From Vespula vulgaris (Eukaryota > Arthropoda > Insecta > Hymenoptera > Vespidae): 64,000 nt of DNA. Positions 1-12,700 of this stretch are shown piece after piece. The notes below the pieces were generated by a model. That model saw nothing but the letters and a program-made list of their open reading frames with translations. It did no database searches and was not told the DNA's origin. Both the position numbers and the translations under genes were made by a program. Every line of letters starts with the position of its first letter. The first letter of the stretch is position 1. Where the stretch lies: positions 822,070-886,069 of the forward strand of contig NC_066587.1 of the NCBI RefSeq assembly GCF_905475345.1, in the 5' to 3' direction.

Positions 1-368
1 AAATAGATCGGTGAACATCGTCGATTTATAAAGATTCCGGGCGATACGTGTATATACATATGTTAAAAACACTACTTGTATCGTTGCTTTTAACGCAAAC
101 GTCATTAAAAATGGGCATCGAGCCAAACGTATAATCCTATCTCTGAGTATGTGTGTGTGTATACGTATGTATGTATGTATGTATGTGTTCTACGCGCACG
201 CCATATGTATTTACGTGGAATTAAAGTCGAGGAGAAATAAATGTACGAAGATGACGTTTCTTCCTTCACGAATTCAGCCAAAATCTTTTAGCAATCCCCA
301 GACAAAATGCTAAAAACAGTATTCCTAATTGAAACTACTACGTTGTATAATTCTGTCTTCGCCATTAT

Positions 369-369
<1 letters not shown>

Positions 370-408
<39 letters not shown>

Positions 409-432
409 TCTCGCTCTCACTCTCACTCTCGC
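370..432. repeat. (TC)n microsatellite
   Basis: About 45 bases of uninterrupted TC are followed by degenerate CTC/GCTC/ACTC steps. Confidence 0.9.
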
Positions 433-1438
433 TCTCTTAATCTAAGACGAACGACTGAAAAATCATTACAAATATAGTTTACTAATTGATAATCGAGCAA
501 CGTAAACAAAAGATACATAAACATATATAAAATCAATTTACTTATTATAAAAGTTATCGGTATGTCGATAAACATCGCGGGTCACGACGATTGTATACAT
601 ATTATTTATCTGAAATATATATCACTACGGAATTCGAAGTTCGCGTTGTATATTTAGACGCACAAATACGTAAGTACGTACGTACGTACGTATACAACTA
701 CATTACTGAAAAGCGGATCCGACCACGTTGCCTTTTATTTTTGGAAATAATGATAATATCGAAAGGAGAAAAGTCATCGATAAGGTGTCATAAAAAAATA
801 TTAATTTTTATATAACGATGACTAAACGAAAATAAAAATTGTTTTCGTATTGACTCGGTTCTCGCGAAAATATGAAACAAAGTAGGGAAAAAAGAAAAAA
901 AAAAACAAAAAATATATATAAAAAAAAATAATAATAAGAAAAGAAGAAAAACAACAGCAGATTGATAAGCGACTACGACTGTTATCGAAATGTGCATATG
1001 TGCACACAATGCATGTAACAAATACATACAAATCGTAAATGCAAGTAACAGGTACATACGTGGGTATCACTTTCGTCTACGAATGTTTTTTTTTTTTCTT
1101 TTTTGTTTACGAGCATATGATTCTCGACTGTCAAGTCACGCGATAATAAAAGTGAATCAGCTTAAATTGTCAACGGTCGGTAATATTCCACAGTATTTAG
1201 TAGATGTATCTTTATTGTGATAAGCACGGATGATGCAAGATAAAGATAACGATGCAAACAGTTGTCTTATATTCTCACGTGTGCATCCGTATATACATAT
1301 ATACGTGCATACAAATGCACGTATGTATATATTTGTTCGAACAAAACCTTTTAATGTCTTTGATCGAATAAATTCAACTAGCTTAATGAACGAAGACAAT
1401 AGGGATTATATAAGTGTTTACTGCGAGAACTACCATCC

Positions 1439-1441
<3 letters not shown>

Positions 1442-1487
<46 letters not shown>

Positions 1488-1498
1488 ACACACACACA

Positions 1499-1566
<68 letters not shown>
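1442..1566. repeat. Compound (TC)n-(AC)n-(TC)n microsatellite
   Basis: Two long TC tracts flank a short CACACA core. Translation gives a Ser-Leu repeat frame (1230-1595) that is not a gene. Confidence 0.95.
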
Positions 1567-1569
<3 letters not shown>

Positions 1570-1754
1570 TAAAGATCGGGAACCGTTATTCTTAGAAAAT
1601 ATTTAATGCATCATTCGCCAATAAAAATATCGACGAGAAACATACAAGTTTCCACAATGTTGTATTTTTAATGTATTCGATAGATCGATACATCTATTTG
1701 ATCTCAATATTATTCTAACTAGTCGGAATATATTTTAAATAGAAAACTATAAAC

Positions 1755-1764
1755 AGCGCCATCT
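1755..1764. promoter_or_regulatory. AGCGCCATCT motif, copy 1
   Basis: The ten bases AGCGCCATCT recur exactly at 7918-7927 and, on the other strand, at 48648-48657. The core resembles insect CTCF-type insulator motifs (GGCGC next to an A/T-rich arm). Function is inferred only. Confidence 0.25.
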
Positions 1765-1801
1765 TATTTCTTTTCATTTTTATACCATCTTTTTTAGTAC
1801 A

Positions 1802-1804
<3 letters not shown>

Positions 1805-1858
<54 letters not shown>

Positions 1859-1866
1859 GTATGTAT
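1805..1866. repeat. (TA)n-(GTAT)n microsatellite
   Basis: A pure TA tract of about 40 bases runs into a GTAT tetranucleotide array. Confidence 0.9.
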
Positions 1867-2069
1867 ACATAAATAAATACGTCAGAGTAACTTACTGTCG
1901 ATAATTATAAAGCTATCAAGTTATTCCATAAATGTATCTCTTATTTTTATACTTGAATTATATATAAATTATATATAGTAATGTCGATCGCGTGGCGAGT
2001 AACGTATCGTATAAAAGAATATACCTTTTTGAGGTTAAACGTAGTGTAAATGGCATCGTCTTCTTTCAA

Positions 2070-2125
2070 AGAATTTTGTTTTATTTTATTTTATTTTATT
2101 TTATTCTTGATAATAGTCTTCATAC

Positions 2126-2173
<48 letters not shown>
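2070..2173. repeat. (TTTTA)n and (TA)n tracts
   Basis: A pentanucleotide TTTTA array (about 2071-2103) is followed by a TA array (about 2131-2173). A second short TTTTA-type array lies near 2368-2396. Confidence 0.85.
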
Positions 2174-2176
<3 letters not shown>

Positions 2177-4129
2177 CTACTTTCAATGTTAAATAAGAAA
2201 TTATTAAAAATAATTGCAAATTTAATTTTCTTATCAAACGGACTTATCACGAATATAAAGTATCTTCGAAAGAAAGACAAAGTGCTTTTGTTTATTTTTA
2301 TTTTTCATTTATTTAGATTCCTTTAATTAGATTAAAAAAGAATATAAATCGAATTAGGTCTTATAAAAATTTTATTTTATTTTATTTTATTTTATTCTTC
2401 TCTCAATTATGGTTTTACTATATATATATATATACACTTGATTATTTTTGATGTTAAAAAAAAAATATATATATATACATGAAAAATGATAATAAATAAT
2501 ATTTAATTAAACAGATTTATTACGAATATAAAGTGATTTTTATTTAGAGAAAGAGATAAAAAAAGAGAAAAAAAGAGAAGAGATGTGTATCATCACGAGA
2601 TAGGAAATTTCCAAAGCTTAGAATGTCACCGAATGAGGACTTTGTCGTCATCGAATAAACACAGAAAGAAGAACGCGAATACGTGCGTGAGCAGAGACAC
2701 GTATGCCGATAGATATTGTGTTAAAAAGAAAAACGAAATTGCCGCTGCACCTAACGGAATATTCGTACATCAGATCTCAGAACCGGTTTACCATCAGCAG
2801 GCAAACGCTTTTGTTTCGATCGAAACTTCGACGTACTATTATAGCAAGTAGTATTAACAGTTTTCTTCGACAAATTATTTATACAATCAATTGAGAGAGG
2901 AAACAATTTTAAAAAGAAAAAAGTAATGTGTGTGTGTGTGTGTGCATTATATATAAGTATGATGAAATAAAATAAGGTTAATTTTTTCGTAGTAATCAAT
3001 TGCGTATATATTTTTCATTATGTGTCTGTGTGTGTGTGTGTACATATATATATAATATGATATGTATAATTTATATAATACTAATTTATATAAATAATAC
3101 GATCATATATATATATATATATATAATATATTAAATAGGATCACACGCATATACACAATTTTTTTTTAACAATGAGATTTATATATTTATTATATTTAAA
3201 TTTATATATTATTATAGATTTATATTTTTACTCATATTTTTATTATATATATATATATATATAATAAAAAATATAATATGTAGCACATAAAAAAAAAATT
3301 GACCTACTTTTACTTCGTCATAATAAACTCGATTAATTCCTTTGTTCTAAGCCATACAAATGTCTTATTCGACATTTTTAAGATCGTGTCTAGTTATATT
3401 AATTCTTTGTGCGATGAATGTTAGATAACACTAAAGGCGGAAGTCCATATAAACAATTAACAGATTATACGTATCACATGCCACATACACCAACGCGTTT
3501 TATATATTATTATTATTATTAGTATTATTGATAATCATGTGACATAGTACTCATAAATAAAACGATAGGATTTATAGGAAACCGATGAAGACCAATTTTC
3601 TTTCAGTGTCACGCATATAAACGTACGTGATGTATATATACAAGACCATATATAAACATGCCAGTAATTCGATAAAATCGAACAACAATCAAAATTTATC
3701 CGGCACTCAGGATTGTTTTCTTTTTTTTTTGTTTTCGTTCAATCTTCAGCTTTGATCGTTTATAAATATAAGTTATGGAATGTCCGATATCAACGAAATC
3801 GATAAAATTTATAACATATAATAAGATACGAGAACGATTTCAAACGTGGTTATTTCTATTATCAAAGTTTTTCAAGTTATGCGTGAAAAGGAAACATGTT
3901 TTTCTAAAAACATTTATACATTTCCGTGATCTCTCTCTCTCTCTCTTTCTCTCTCTTCTTTCTCTTTTTCCCTCTCTTCGTTGTTAAATTCGTTTCGAAC
4001 AACGTAACCAATGATAAGGAAAATTATCGGTGTGTTTTCAATAACATTTAATTAATTAATTATAGTGTTATATTGTATAAGTAAACGATTACCACGATTA
4101 TCTCTTGTATTTTATTGATATATTTTTTC

Positions 4130-4162
<33 letters not shown>

Positions 4163-4699
4163 CAAAAAAAAATATCTATGACTTTTAGGTCATAAGAGAT
4201 AAAAAGAAAGAAAGAAAGAAAAAAAGAAAAGATAAAAATATTAGAAAAATCTAATCGAAGAGGTAGCAGAGATTACTCGGAATCATTTCTGATATCGTTA
4301 AAAATGTTGGAAACAATAAATTGGGATAGTAGTATTATCGTTTAATTATATAAATGTAATCGTGTAATCTAAGAATTTTCTCGCGTTTTATTTTATACGC
4401 ATATATATATATTTTTTTCTTTTCTTTTTTTGTTATAAATACTTTTATTTTTTATTTATTTATTGTTTTATTTTTCTCCTAAGCGAGTGTCTAATTATAT
4501 ATGGTCAAGTTCATTTAATCGTTTGTTCGCAAGAAAGATAAGTCTTATTGTAATCCTGGAGCAAAAGTAAAGACGAGCAAAAGTACGTAACGATGTTTAG
4601 AAAAGAAAAAAAGAAAAGAGAAAAGAAAATAAAATGACAAAAAAAAAATAAATAAAAGAAAGAAAGAATATAGAAATTGAGATATGTGTAAGATATATA

Positions 4700-5130
4700 A
4701 GATGGCGTCTGAACACGAGAGAGCAAAGACAAAAATGGCGCAGTAACGCGCTCACCTCATTTCAACTTACCAATTACTCGAAACTAAACTCGGCATTATT
4801 ACACCTTTTTTACTACTTTCACAATGACTTAATAATAGGCTGGAACTAATACTCATACTTCTTTCTTCGTATAATTTTGACGGTTTTTAAATCTACTTCA
4901 CACGGGGAAATGTCCGCTTATTCAGCGACGCAAAGTAGGATATTCCTATGAGAGGCACAAGTTTTCTACTCGCGCTTGACGAACAGAACATCCGCTCGGA
5001 CGTACGAAACGTTACTGGAACAACCGTCGTTCTCGACGTTGTTCCATATTGTACTGTCGCGTCGCGTTTTCGGCCTTGACGCTCGTGACGTCACTAACGT
5101 GTCAGCGAATGAAAGTCGTGGAAAATATTT
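4700..5130 (-). promoter_or_regulatory. Promoter-like patch with CRE and candidate 5' splice donors
   Basis: This stretch is richer in CpG than its surroundings. It holds a perfect palindromic cAMP-response element, TGACGTCA, at 5086-5093. To its left on the minus strand are two donor-like sites in tandem (TTG|GTAAGTTG ending an exon at 4771, and GAG|GTGAGC at 4756). A non-coding first exon transcribed leftward, with its coding exons outside the window, would explain this. No coding exon could be tied to it, so the reading is an inference. Confidence 0.3.
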
Positions 5131-5189
5131 CTTGAAAGCGCTTGCGCACTTAGTCGAGAAAGAAAGAGGGATTGAGTGGGAAAGAGAGG

Positions 5190-5192
<3 letters not shown>

Positions 5193-5245
<53 letters not shown>
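5193..5245. repeat. (GA)n microsatellite
   Basis: About 50 bases of uninterrupted AG repeats follow a degenerate purine tract. The apparent Arg-Glu frames across it are repeat translations. Confidence 0.9.
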
Positions 5246-5247
<2 letters not shown>

Positions 5248-6089
5248 ATCTTTTTCCCTTATATTTTCTCTATTAGTCAGATTTATTACTGCGTGACCGC
5301 TACGAAAGATTCGATCATAATCGTTGACTTTAATCGGTTTATTTCACTAAGGACGGACGTTATAACGCTAAAGTAATTATAGAGTAAATTTATTTATTTC
5401 TTTATATCTTAACATACAGCGTTTTATTTATTTATTTATTTTTTTTTGCCTTTTCTTTTTGTTTTGTCTCTTTTTTTTGTTTCGTTTTTTATAGCTTTTA
5501 AGAAAATAAAAATTACATTAGATATAATAAATAAATATAAAATGACAATTTTATTCTTCTTTCCGTTTTTCTTTTTCTTCTTCCTTTTTGTTTATTCTCA
5601 TATTTATGTAACAGTGGCACATGGATTTTTATAGCGAGCTAATAAATGCAAGTGAAGAAATCGTATTCTCTTTTCCGTATCAATGGCTCAGAATCAAAGG
5701 AATTTGATGAAAAATTCAATGTAACTTTATGAAATTATAAAGGAAACTTCAAATTCTTATAATTGTTTGTTCACACGATCTACAGTTTGTATTCCTCTCA
5801 ATACAGATATCACTAAATGCTCGTAAATTGGAGTAGGTCAAGGCACGATGCGCTAGATCTTCATTTATCTCTACCATTTGTTAACTAATGTTTAATCTTA
5901 TATAAAATGGTTAGTTTTCTCCCCATGATATATAACAAAATAGGTGATACGTAGCATTGGTTTCTTTAAAGAGAAATTTTTATACGCATACGCTATGATA
6001 TGAAGATTTTCAAAAGTAAAAGTTTGAATAGACTCGAGGACTATAAAAATTAAATGTTAATAACTTCATGTACAAAACTAAGTAACTAT

Positions 6090-7446
6090 TTATCCGCACA
6101 TCACTTGACGGACAAAATCTTCATAATTAATGTTACCCTGTGAGTCCTCGTGGCCCGCTAGTAACGTTTCTACCTCTTCGTCGCTTAGTTTTTCACCTGC
6201 AGGGTAAGATGTAGATACCTGTTACATCCGCTTTTTGTAAAAAGCTGAGAATATTACTAAGAGTATCGCAAATTATAAGTAATTCCTTAATTACCCAATG
6301 TTGTTAGAAGATGTCTCAATTCGGCAGACGAGATATAACCATTCCCATCCTTGTCAAAATGACGTAATCCTTCGATAAAATCATCAGCCGTGTCAGATGT
6401 GCGGGATTTACTAATGGCTTGATAAATTGGTAAAAATACTTCAAAGCTAATTCGTTCATCCGGTTTGTGCTGGTGAGTGAATTTTTTTACATCCGATTCT
6501 GTAGGGTTTTGTCCAAGTGCACGCAGTGCATCTCCAATTTGAGCCACATGAATTTTTCCATCCCCACGGCTATCGAAGAGCTGAAATGCTTCCTGAAACT
6601 CTAAGATAAGTTGAGGGTATCTCATTATCTCTATAAAATAACAAAGATTATCGTCCTAACGATTTATACGTTCTCATGCGAACGACGAAAGGAATACCCA
6701 AACTATAAAACACTTTCGGATAATATAAAAACGAATTACCCTCCATAGATGACATCATCCTATTAGTCAATTCCTGATAACTGTATCCATACATCCTGCT
6801 TAATAAAACTGAACGTAACGTATCGTGAAACTCGCAATTGCTATAGAAAGATTCGATTATATCCAACGTTCTACTTGCTATCACTAGTATACGTCAATCG
6901 TTGTCATTTTAAAACAAATTGAAAAAATCAAAACTAATCGAATAGAAAGAAGAATCGGTTTCTTCTGTTACTTCTAACGATACTGATCGTATCAACTTTA
7001 TCCCAAAGAGAAAGTCAAAGAGAAAGAGAAAGAAAGTAACGTTGACACCGAGACAAGAGACGTTCGAACGAGATTAAATCCGCGAACAAAGTGGGTAAAA
7101 GTGCGAACGCTTTGGCAGAATGATCTTTTAACGATGGGTCGCCTCTCGCTTTCAAAGATAGAACCATAAAAGGTAGTCCTCGATACGAGTAGCCCGTGGC
7201 AAGCGGGGTGTGTCTAAAAAGGCAAGGATACTCTTGACCTGAATTAAAGATCGAGAAAAAAGCGAGTACCCCTCTTTAATCTCTCTACTTGTTCGGGATA
7301 CACCGTTCACTTACCTGCCAGCTGATCCTCCGAGTAAGATGCCTGAGAACACAGAAACGACACGTTCAAAGTTTAGATTTGCTTAGTGTGATTTTTACAT
7401 CAACGACTAACTCACCAAAATTTTCTAGATAAATACGACTTACCAT
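6090..7446 (-). CDS. Mlc-c: Essential (alkali) myosin light chain, cytoplasmic type
   Basis: Four coding exons join in phase: 7444-7446 (only the ATG), 7315-7342, 6295-6600 and 6090-6196. They give a 147-residue protein, the usual length of insect Mlc-c. The protein is made of EF-hand pairs. The N-terminal lobe begins EFQEAFQLFDSRGDGKI, the centre reads ESDVKK...KPDERISFEVFLPIY, and the third hand contains FDKDGNGYISSAEL, the only loop with a near-complete set of calcium ligands. The C-terminus is VRQVMCG. By family knowledge it binds the first IQ motif of non-muscle myosin heavy chains (myosin II, V and VI) in the cytoplasm and stiffens the lever arm. The start follows from ATG|GTAAGT, a donor directly after the initiator codon, then MASYSEDQLAEFQ. 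The conserved DNPTESDVKK-type region separates it from the muscle isoform Mlc1. The gene is confident; UTR ends are not known. Confidence 0.95.
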
Positions 7447-7559
7447 TTTTTAATATGTGTCTGTGTATCTCTGCGTGTGTGTACGTGTACGTATATCTGT
7501 ATATATATATATATATCTGTCTTTTTTTTTTCTTATTATTTCTAACACTCGCGTTATAA

Positions 7560-7720
7560 TACGTAGAGAGCGATGTTCACACGTATTCAGTCAACAGGCG
7601 GTGCCGAACTTTGCTTCTTTTCGATCGTCTCTCTATATGCAGCAGCGTCACGTATGGTGACGTAGTCGCTCTACCCACAAAACGGAAGTGACTCACGACG
7701 TTCAAATCTTTTTTTTTTTT
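7560..7720 (-). promoter_or_regulatory. Probable Mlc-c promoter region
   Basis: This is the CpG-richer stretch just upstream of the Mlc-c initiator exon. It contains an ETS-type CGGAAGTG followed by GACTCA. Placement upstream of the start codon is the main argument; no transcript start can be seen. Confidence 0.3.
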
Positions 7721-7917
7721 TTTTTGCTAATCTCTTTTCTTTTTTCCCCTCTATCTCTCACGAAAATAATATCCTTCTAACGTGATCTTCGACGGACGAG
7801 TTAAGATCGTTATTTATTTTAACGATTTATCACGATTTTTTTACGTTCTTGATAAAAATTGTTCGTTTCGTTTAACCTTCTTTACGACAATTACGTATAA
7901 ATCGAACAATTGAATAT

Positions 7918-7927
7918 AGCGCCATCT
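7918..7927. promoter_or_regulatory. AGCGCCATCT motif, copy 2
   Basis: This is an exact copy of the ten-base motif at 1755-1764. It sits between the Mlc-c promoter side and the WDSUB1-type gene, a plausible place for an insulator-type site. Function is inferred. Confidence 0.25.
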
Positions 7928-8929
7928 GTCGGTGACAAGTTGAATTAGGATTTTATAGGACGTATGGCGGTTCTTTCGAATATCCTCTTTCTTTTTTTCT
8001 AATATTTAATTTTGAGAAGAATATTATCAATTAAATTTGTTGGTGGAAATTTTGGTATTTATTAGTGATAACTGTACAATGAGCACGCCGTAGTAATAAC
8101 ATAATATCGTAACATTAACAAAGCTCGATTGTACATAATTATATATGTATATGTATGTATATCAATAAAATTAACAATTTATACTATTTTATCGCAAACA
8201 TATTCTTTGATTATATCTTTTTTAAACAACAATCCAAACCAATTCATATATTTTATCACAGAAATATACATACAAATTTATATATATATATTTTTTAATT
8301 TTCAAATATGTTTAATTGAATCATTTTAAATATGTGTGTAAGTATATAATGTATGTATATAGCGTATGTATGTGTGTATGTATGTATATGTGTATGTATG
8401 TAGTGTATGTATGTATGTACAAGTCAAATACGTAACTACTATCATCTTTAACATTTAAATAAGAAACAAAATATATGAAAACTAGAAAGTCATTAATAAG
8501 TTTATATAATAATACATGGCTCTATATTAGATATGAGTATGCATATCGTTCAGAGATTGCATAAATATCAAAAACGTGACGTTAATTATATACGTTATAT
8601 AAAAATCGTTTATGTGTGAAGATTTTAGTGAAATTTCTACCAAAACTTTGTTTTCGATAGATTTTCACTTTAAGAAGTCTAAAATTTAACGAATAACATC
8701 ATCATCATCGTCATTATCATCATCATGTAGTTTCATTTGTGTTTACAACTGCTACAAAATTCTCATCGATTCGATATGTATAATATATACGCTCTCAGAG
8801 ATAATACAACATATAAGTGCATATACGTTGGTATAATTTTTCTTTTTCTTTTTAATCCACGAAGATTGTCGATAATATTAGTGCGAAATTGTACTATTCC
8901 TGTACATCAGGTCACTATATATATATATA

Positions 8930-8934
<5 letters not shown>

Positions 8935-8976
<42 letters not shown>
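8935..8976. repeat. (TA)n microsatellite
   Basis: Uninterrupted TA array of about 40 bases. Confidence 0.9.
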
Positions 8977-8979
<3 letters not shown>

Positions 8980-9239
8980 TGCTATTCGTGACGTGTATCA
9001 TAGTTTCATAAAATATACATAACATACTCATATTATAATCAACGTTTATAATACGTTCTCATATGTATGTATATTCTATAGTAGTATCATCCTATATTTT
9101 ATGAGTCTTCAATGATTCTTTTTGTATTTTCATAAATGAAATCCTAAATCATTTAGATAATGTTTTCTTCTATGATACTATACATAATGAAGTATACTGT
9201 GGACCATTTCGCTCTTATTAATTGTGTAATAAAATTTCC

Positions 9240-9271
<32 letters not shown>

Positions 9272-9601
9272 GCACACACCCACACAGAAGATGTAATCAT
9301 AATTATTATGTTTGATTTTTCTATATCTTCATATCTTTTGTTTTTCAATAATATTTCAATAAAATACGTTTAACGTATTTCATAATAACAATATAAAAAT
9401 ACAAATATATATCGACATAATTAATAAAAATTAGAATAAATTTACGACAACTGAAAATATTTCAAGACTTGCTTGTTGTGCAATGTTCAAGTAAATGTGC
9501 ACGTATAATACGATTGGTCCACTCACAGCATATATGATGTAAAATTTACATTATGTGTATCGTATCTTTGTCTCTTAGATCTTATATGTAAGTGCTTTAT
9601 A

Positions 9602-9603
<2 letters not shown>

Positions 9604-9647
<44 letters not shown>
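9604..9647. repeat. (TA)n microsatellite
   Basis: Uninterrupted TA array about 75 bases beyond the stop codon of the WDSUB1-type gene, probably within its 3' UTR. Confidence 0.9.
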
Positions 9648-9651
<4 letters not shown>

Positions 9652-9720
9652 CTACTAATAAAAGAATTATAATTTATCTTCTCAAAGATCATGACACAAC
9701 TGATCTATCTTAAAAATATA

Positions 9721-12700
9721 TTATTCTGGTTCGTTACCATGAAGAAGCGTACATATTGCATTTCTCAGATTAATATTTGATGTAAAAGTAGTATCGTGTA
9801 ATGGTTCATTCGTCATCGGACTTGTATATTTCCCGCACAAAAACCATTCGTTTATGGCTGCTCTCTCGTACGTAAATCCATCTAACGTAAGAATGGTATT
9901 AAAATAATATATTACAATAATATTTGATTTCTAATGAAAATTAATAATATCTATATACCTGAACATTGAACCGGTTCTTTCATTATCTCGTGTGTTATAG
10001 GACACAAAAATTCATGGGGTATTTCCGTTTCATCCGAAATCTCCATTGCATTAGCGTCCTCTTTTTTTAACCAATACAACTGTCTCTTGAATATTTCGGC
10101 CGTCTTTGAAAATCAAGTATATAATATTTAATAATAATGATAAAAAAAAGAAACGAAAAAGATCGTTAAATTTTTATTATCGTTAAATCAAAATGAGAGT
10201 TTGTATACCTCCTCGTCGTTCTCAAGATCGAGTTTATTTAATAATTCATAGACCGGAATATTCAACAATTGTCGTCCCGTTAATTTACACGTATGAACTT
10301 TCTTCATTAATTTCGATAATCCTATTTCATTCAACCATTTCAAAGTATCGTCGACTCTCCAATCGGCCAACTAAAATTTTCACGATATTAATTTTTTGTA
10401 AATTTCAACAGCTTTTCTATTTGACATTTCAGCATTTATATTTTACCTTCTTTCTATTTTGTTTCAAACTATCGATCAATATACTTTGAGACACCAATTG
10501 ATGAGGTATCCTCCAAACTAGAACGGTCTTGTCTAATGCGCCTAAAAATAGAATGCGATGTTAGTTGTAATTACTCGCCCAATACGTGTATATATATACA
10601 CGTTTTGTGCAAGACGAGGTAACGTAATATTTGAAAAACAAAACGAAGCAAACCTGTAACGAATAAAGATGTATCTTCGGAAAATGCGCATGACGTTACA
10701 AGACTTTCGTGATCTTCGAGAACGTACAAACAAGCTCCGGAAAACTGCGGACATATTTGTTCATTTTTCTTATTACATAGTTCTCATTAATTAATATTCT
10801 ATTATTAATTAATATTCTAAATAAAAAATGTCAAAACTCTTACGACGCTCCATATACGTGCTGTCCTATCGGTAGCAACACTTCCTAAAATTTCTCCATG
10901 AATCGGAGAGAAACGTACGTCCATGACGTTACCACCATGGCCGGCCAACGTTCTTTTTTCTTTGAAGCTAATATTACAGTCGCTCTTTCCAATACCATTT
11001 GCGGAATCATCTTCCTCATTAAAAATGGTTAATTGCCATAATTTAACGAGAGAATCGTTTCCACATGTCGCTAATAGGTATGTCTGTTTGTCGTTATTTA
11101 AATTGGAGTCACCTCCTAAATAATAAAAGTTCAAATGGATGTGCCAATAGAAAAAATTGTTTCGACGTTTCGTTGAATGCAATCATCGTTTATTAAAACG
11201 TACTTGTAGCTCCTATAGAACCAGTTGGACTAAAGTCGCATCCTTGTACACCCAAGTCATGTGCTTCGTCGCAAACCAATAAAGCTAATTCTGTTTTTTC
11301 GTTAAGAATATCGAACAATCTCCATGTACCCTCGTTACAAGCTGTTACCAAATAACGCGAGTCGTGGGTAAACGCTATAGATGTAATCGCATCAGCATGT
11401 CCTTCGAAAATTCTGTAAAATTTTCTTGAGTCACACGATAGTATCTTTAGTATCTTTGATATCGCGTAGATATGTAATATCCATAAAAGAAATATCGAAT
11501 CGTTAATTCCTTTTTAAATAGACATACTGTAAGTGTTCCATATTATCCATGTCCCATAATGTCGTTTTTTCATCGTCTCCAGCAGTTGCTATTTTGGTAC
11601 CATCTGGAGACCAACGACATACGCGAAGTCCTGAACCAGAATTAACGAACGATCCTCTTGCATGTCCACCGTTCTATGAGGATATTCAAGATTAAAGTTA
11701 TTTTAATGAAATCGATGTGTATTAGTACGAAATAATAGATCTAGTTAGATTACTTCGGTATTCCAAACTATTGTGGTACCATCCAATGAACACGAGGCAA
11801 GCATCGTACCGCAAGGACTAAATTCAACGTGATTCACGCTATACTTATGGCCGTCCAAAGGACTGTAAGATTTCTCTTGGAATTTTATATCTTCCTCGTC
11901 TTCCTCAGTTTTTTCAATAGCCCATATACGTACCAATTTATCTCTAAATTGATCAATAAACTTCGATTATCCGAAAGGTTCTTTTTTCTTATTTCTTTTT
12001 TTTTCTTTCTTTTTTACAAGACATAAACATTCATGAACAAACCCTGAACCAGAAGCTATCAAATCATTCCCATAAAAAGCAACACCATTGACCGCTCCAC
12101 CATGATCGTCCATCCTCTGAATTAACTTCACTTCGTTTCTAGACGATTCCGCGTTTTGTAATACATCATGCTCGTGCATAGCATTCTAGTAAAATAAATG
12201 AATCATCGTGACCTTAACCATCGTGAGTCTATGTCAAACAAGTTTACCTACCTTTCCGCGTTCATTTAATAATAACTTAGGAGCACCATGTCGTATAAGT
12301 TCAGAATCGATAGTTAGGTGTCCTGTTAGATCCCACACAATAACCGACTTATCGTTAGAACCTAAAGCATTAGAGAATGACGTTGTGATTGATCGATTCA
12401 ATTTCGTACATACAGTTTTGGTAAATTAAACATTTTTTTTTTTTTTTTTTATAAATTAAAGATCACCAGTTGCCAGAAGATTTCCATCTCTCGAGAAAGC
12501 GCAACACGCGACGTATCTGTTGTGTCTCGCTAAGACGTTACATATTTTTCCTGTACTCTACGATCACACAAATCGAAATAATTTGATGTGTGTACGTGTT
12601 GTAGATTGTATTAGATAATCGCTAAATAAACTTACTTACCGTTTCCCAAATTATTGCTGTTTTATCAAGACCACTACTAGCAATGTATAATCCGTTGGAG

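Larger units (their letters stand above)
1..4700. other. Gene-poor, repeat-rich left flank
   Basis: No exon chain, known protein family or RNA gene could be recognised on either strand. The stretch is AT-rich and broken up by (TC)n, (TA)n, (GTAT)n, (TTTTA)n and A-runs. Open frames here are short, low in complexity and without splice signals that would join them. It could be intron or untranslated sequence of a gene outside the window, but nothing in the sequence proves that. Confidence 0.5.
7721..9720. other. Intergenic and 3' flank of the WDSUB1-type gene
   Basis: No coding exon was found. The part next to 9720 should hold the 3' UTR of the leftward-transcribed WDSUB1-type gene. It contains (TATG)n near 8360-8420, (TA)n at about 8935-8976, 9250-9271 and 9604-9647, and an AGCGCCATCT motif at 7918. 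Confidence 0.6.

Noticed and set aside
1230..1595. 121-codon plus-strand frame rich in Ser-Leu
   Set aside because: It is a translation of a (TC)n-(CA)n microsatellite with no family or splice context.
6648..6884. 78-codon minus-strand frame between Mlc-c exons 2 and 3
   Set aside because: It lies inside the Mlc-c intron on the same strand and matches no family. The exon 2 to exon 3 join gives the expected protein without it.
12177..12179. ATG in exon 8 as start of a separate second WDSUB1 gene
   Set aside because: Only 66 bases separate it from the preceding exon, an in-phase donor/acceptor pair joins them, and there is no promoter-like sequence. Kept as an alternative, not as the model.
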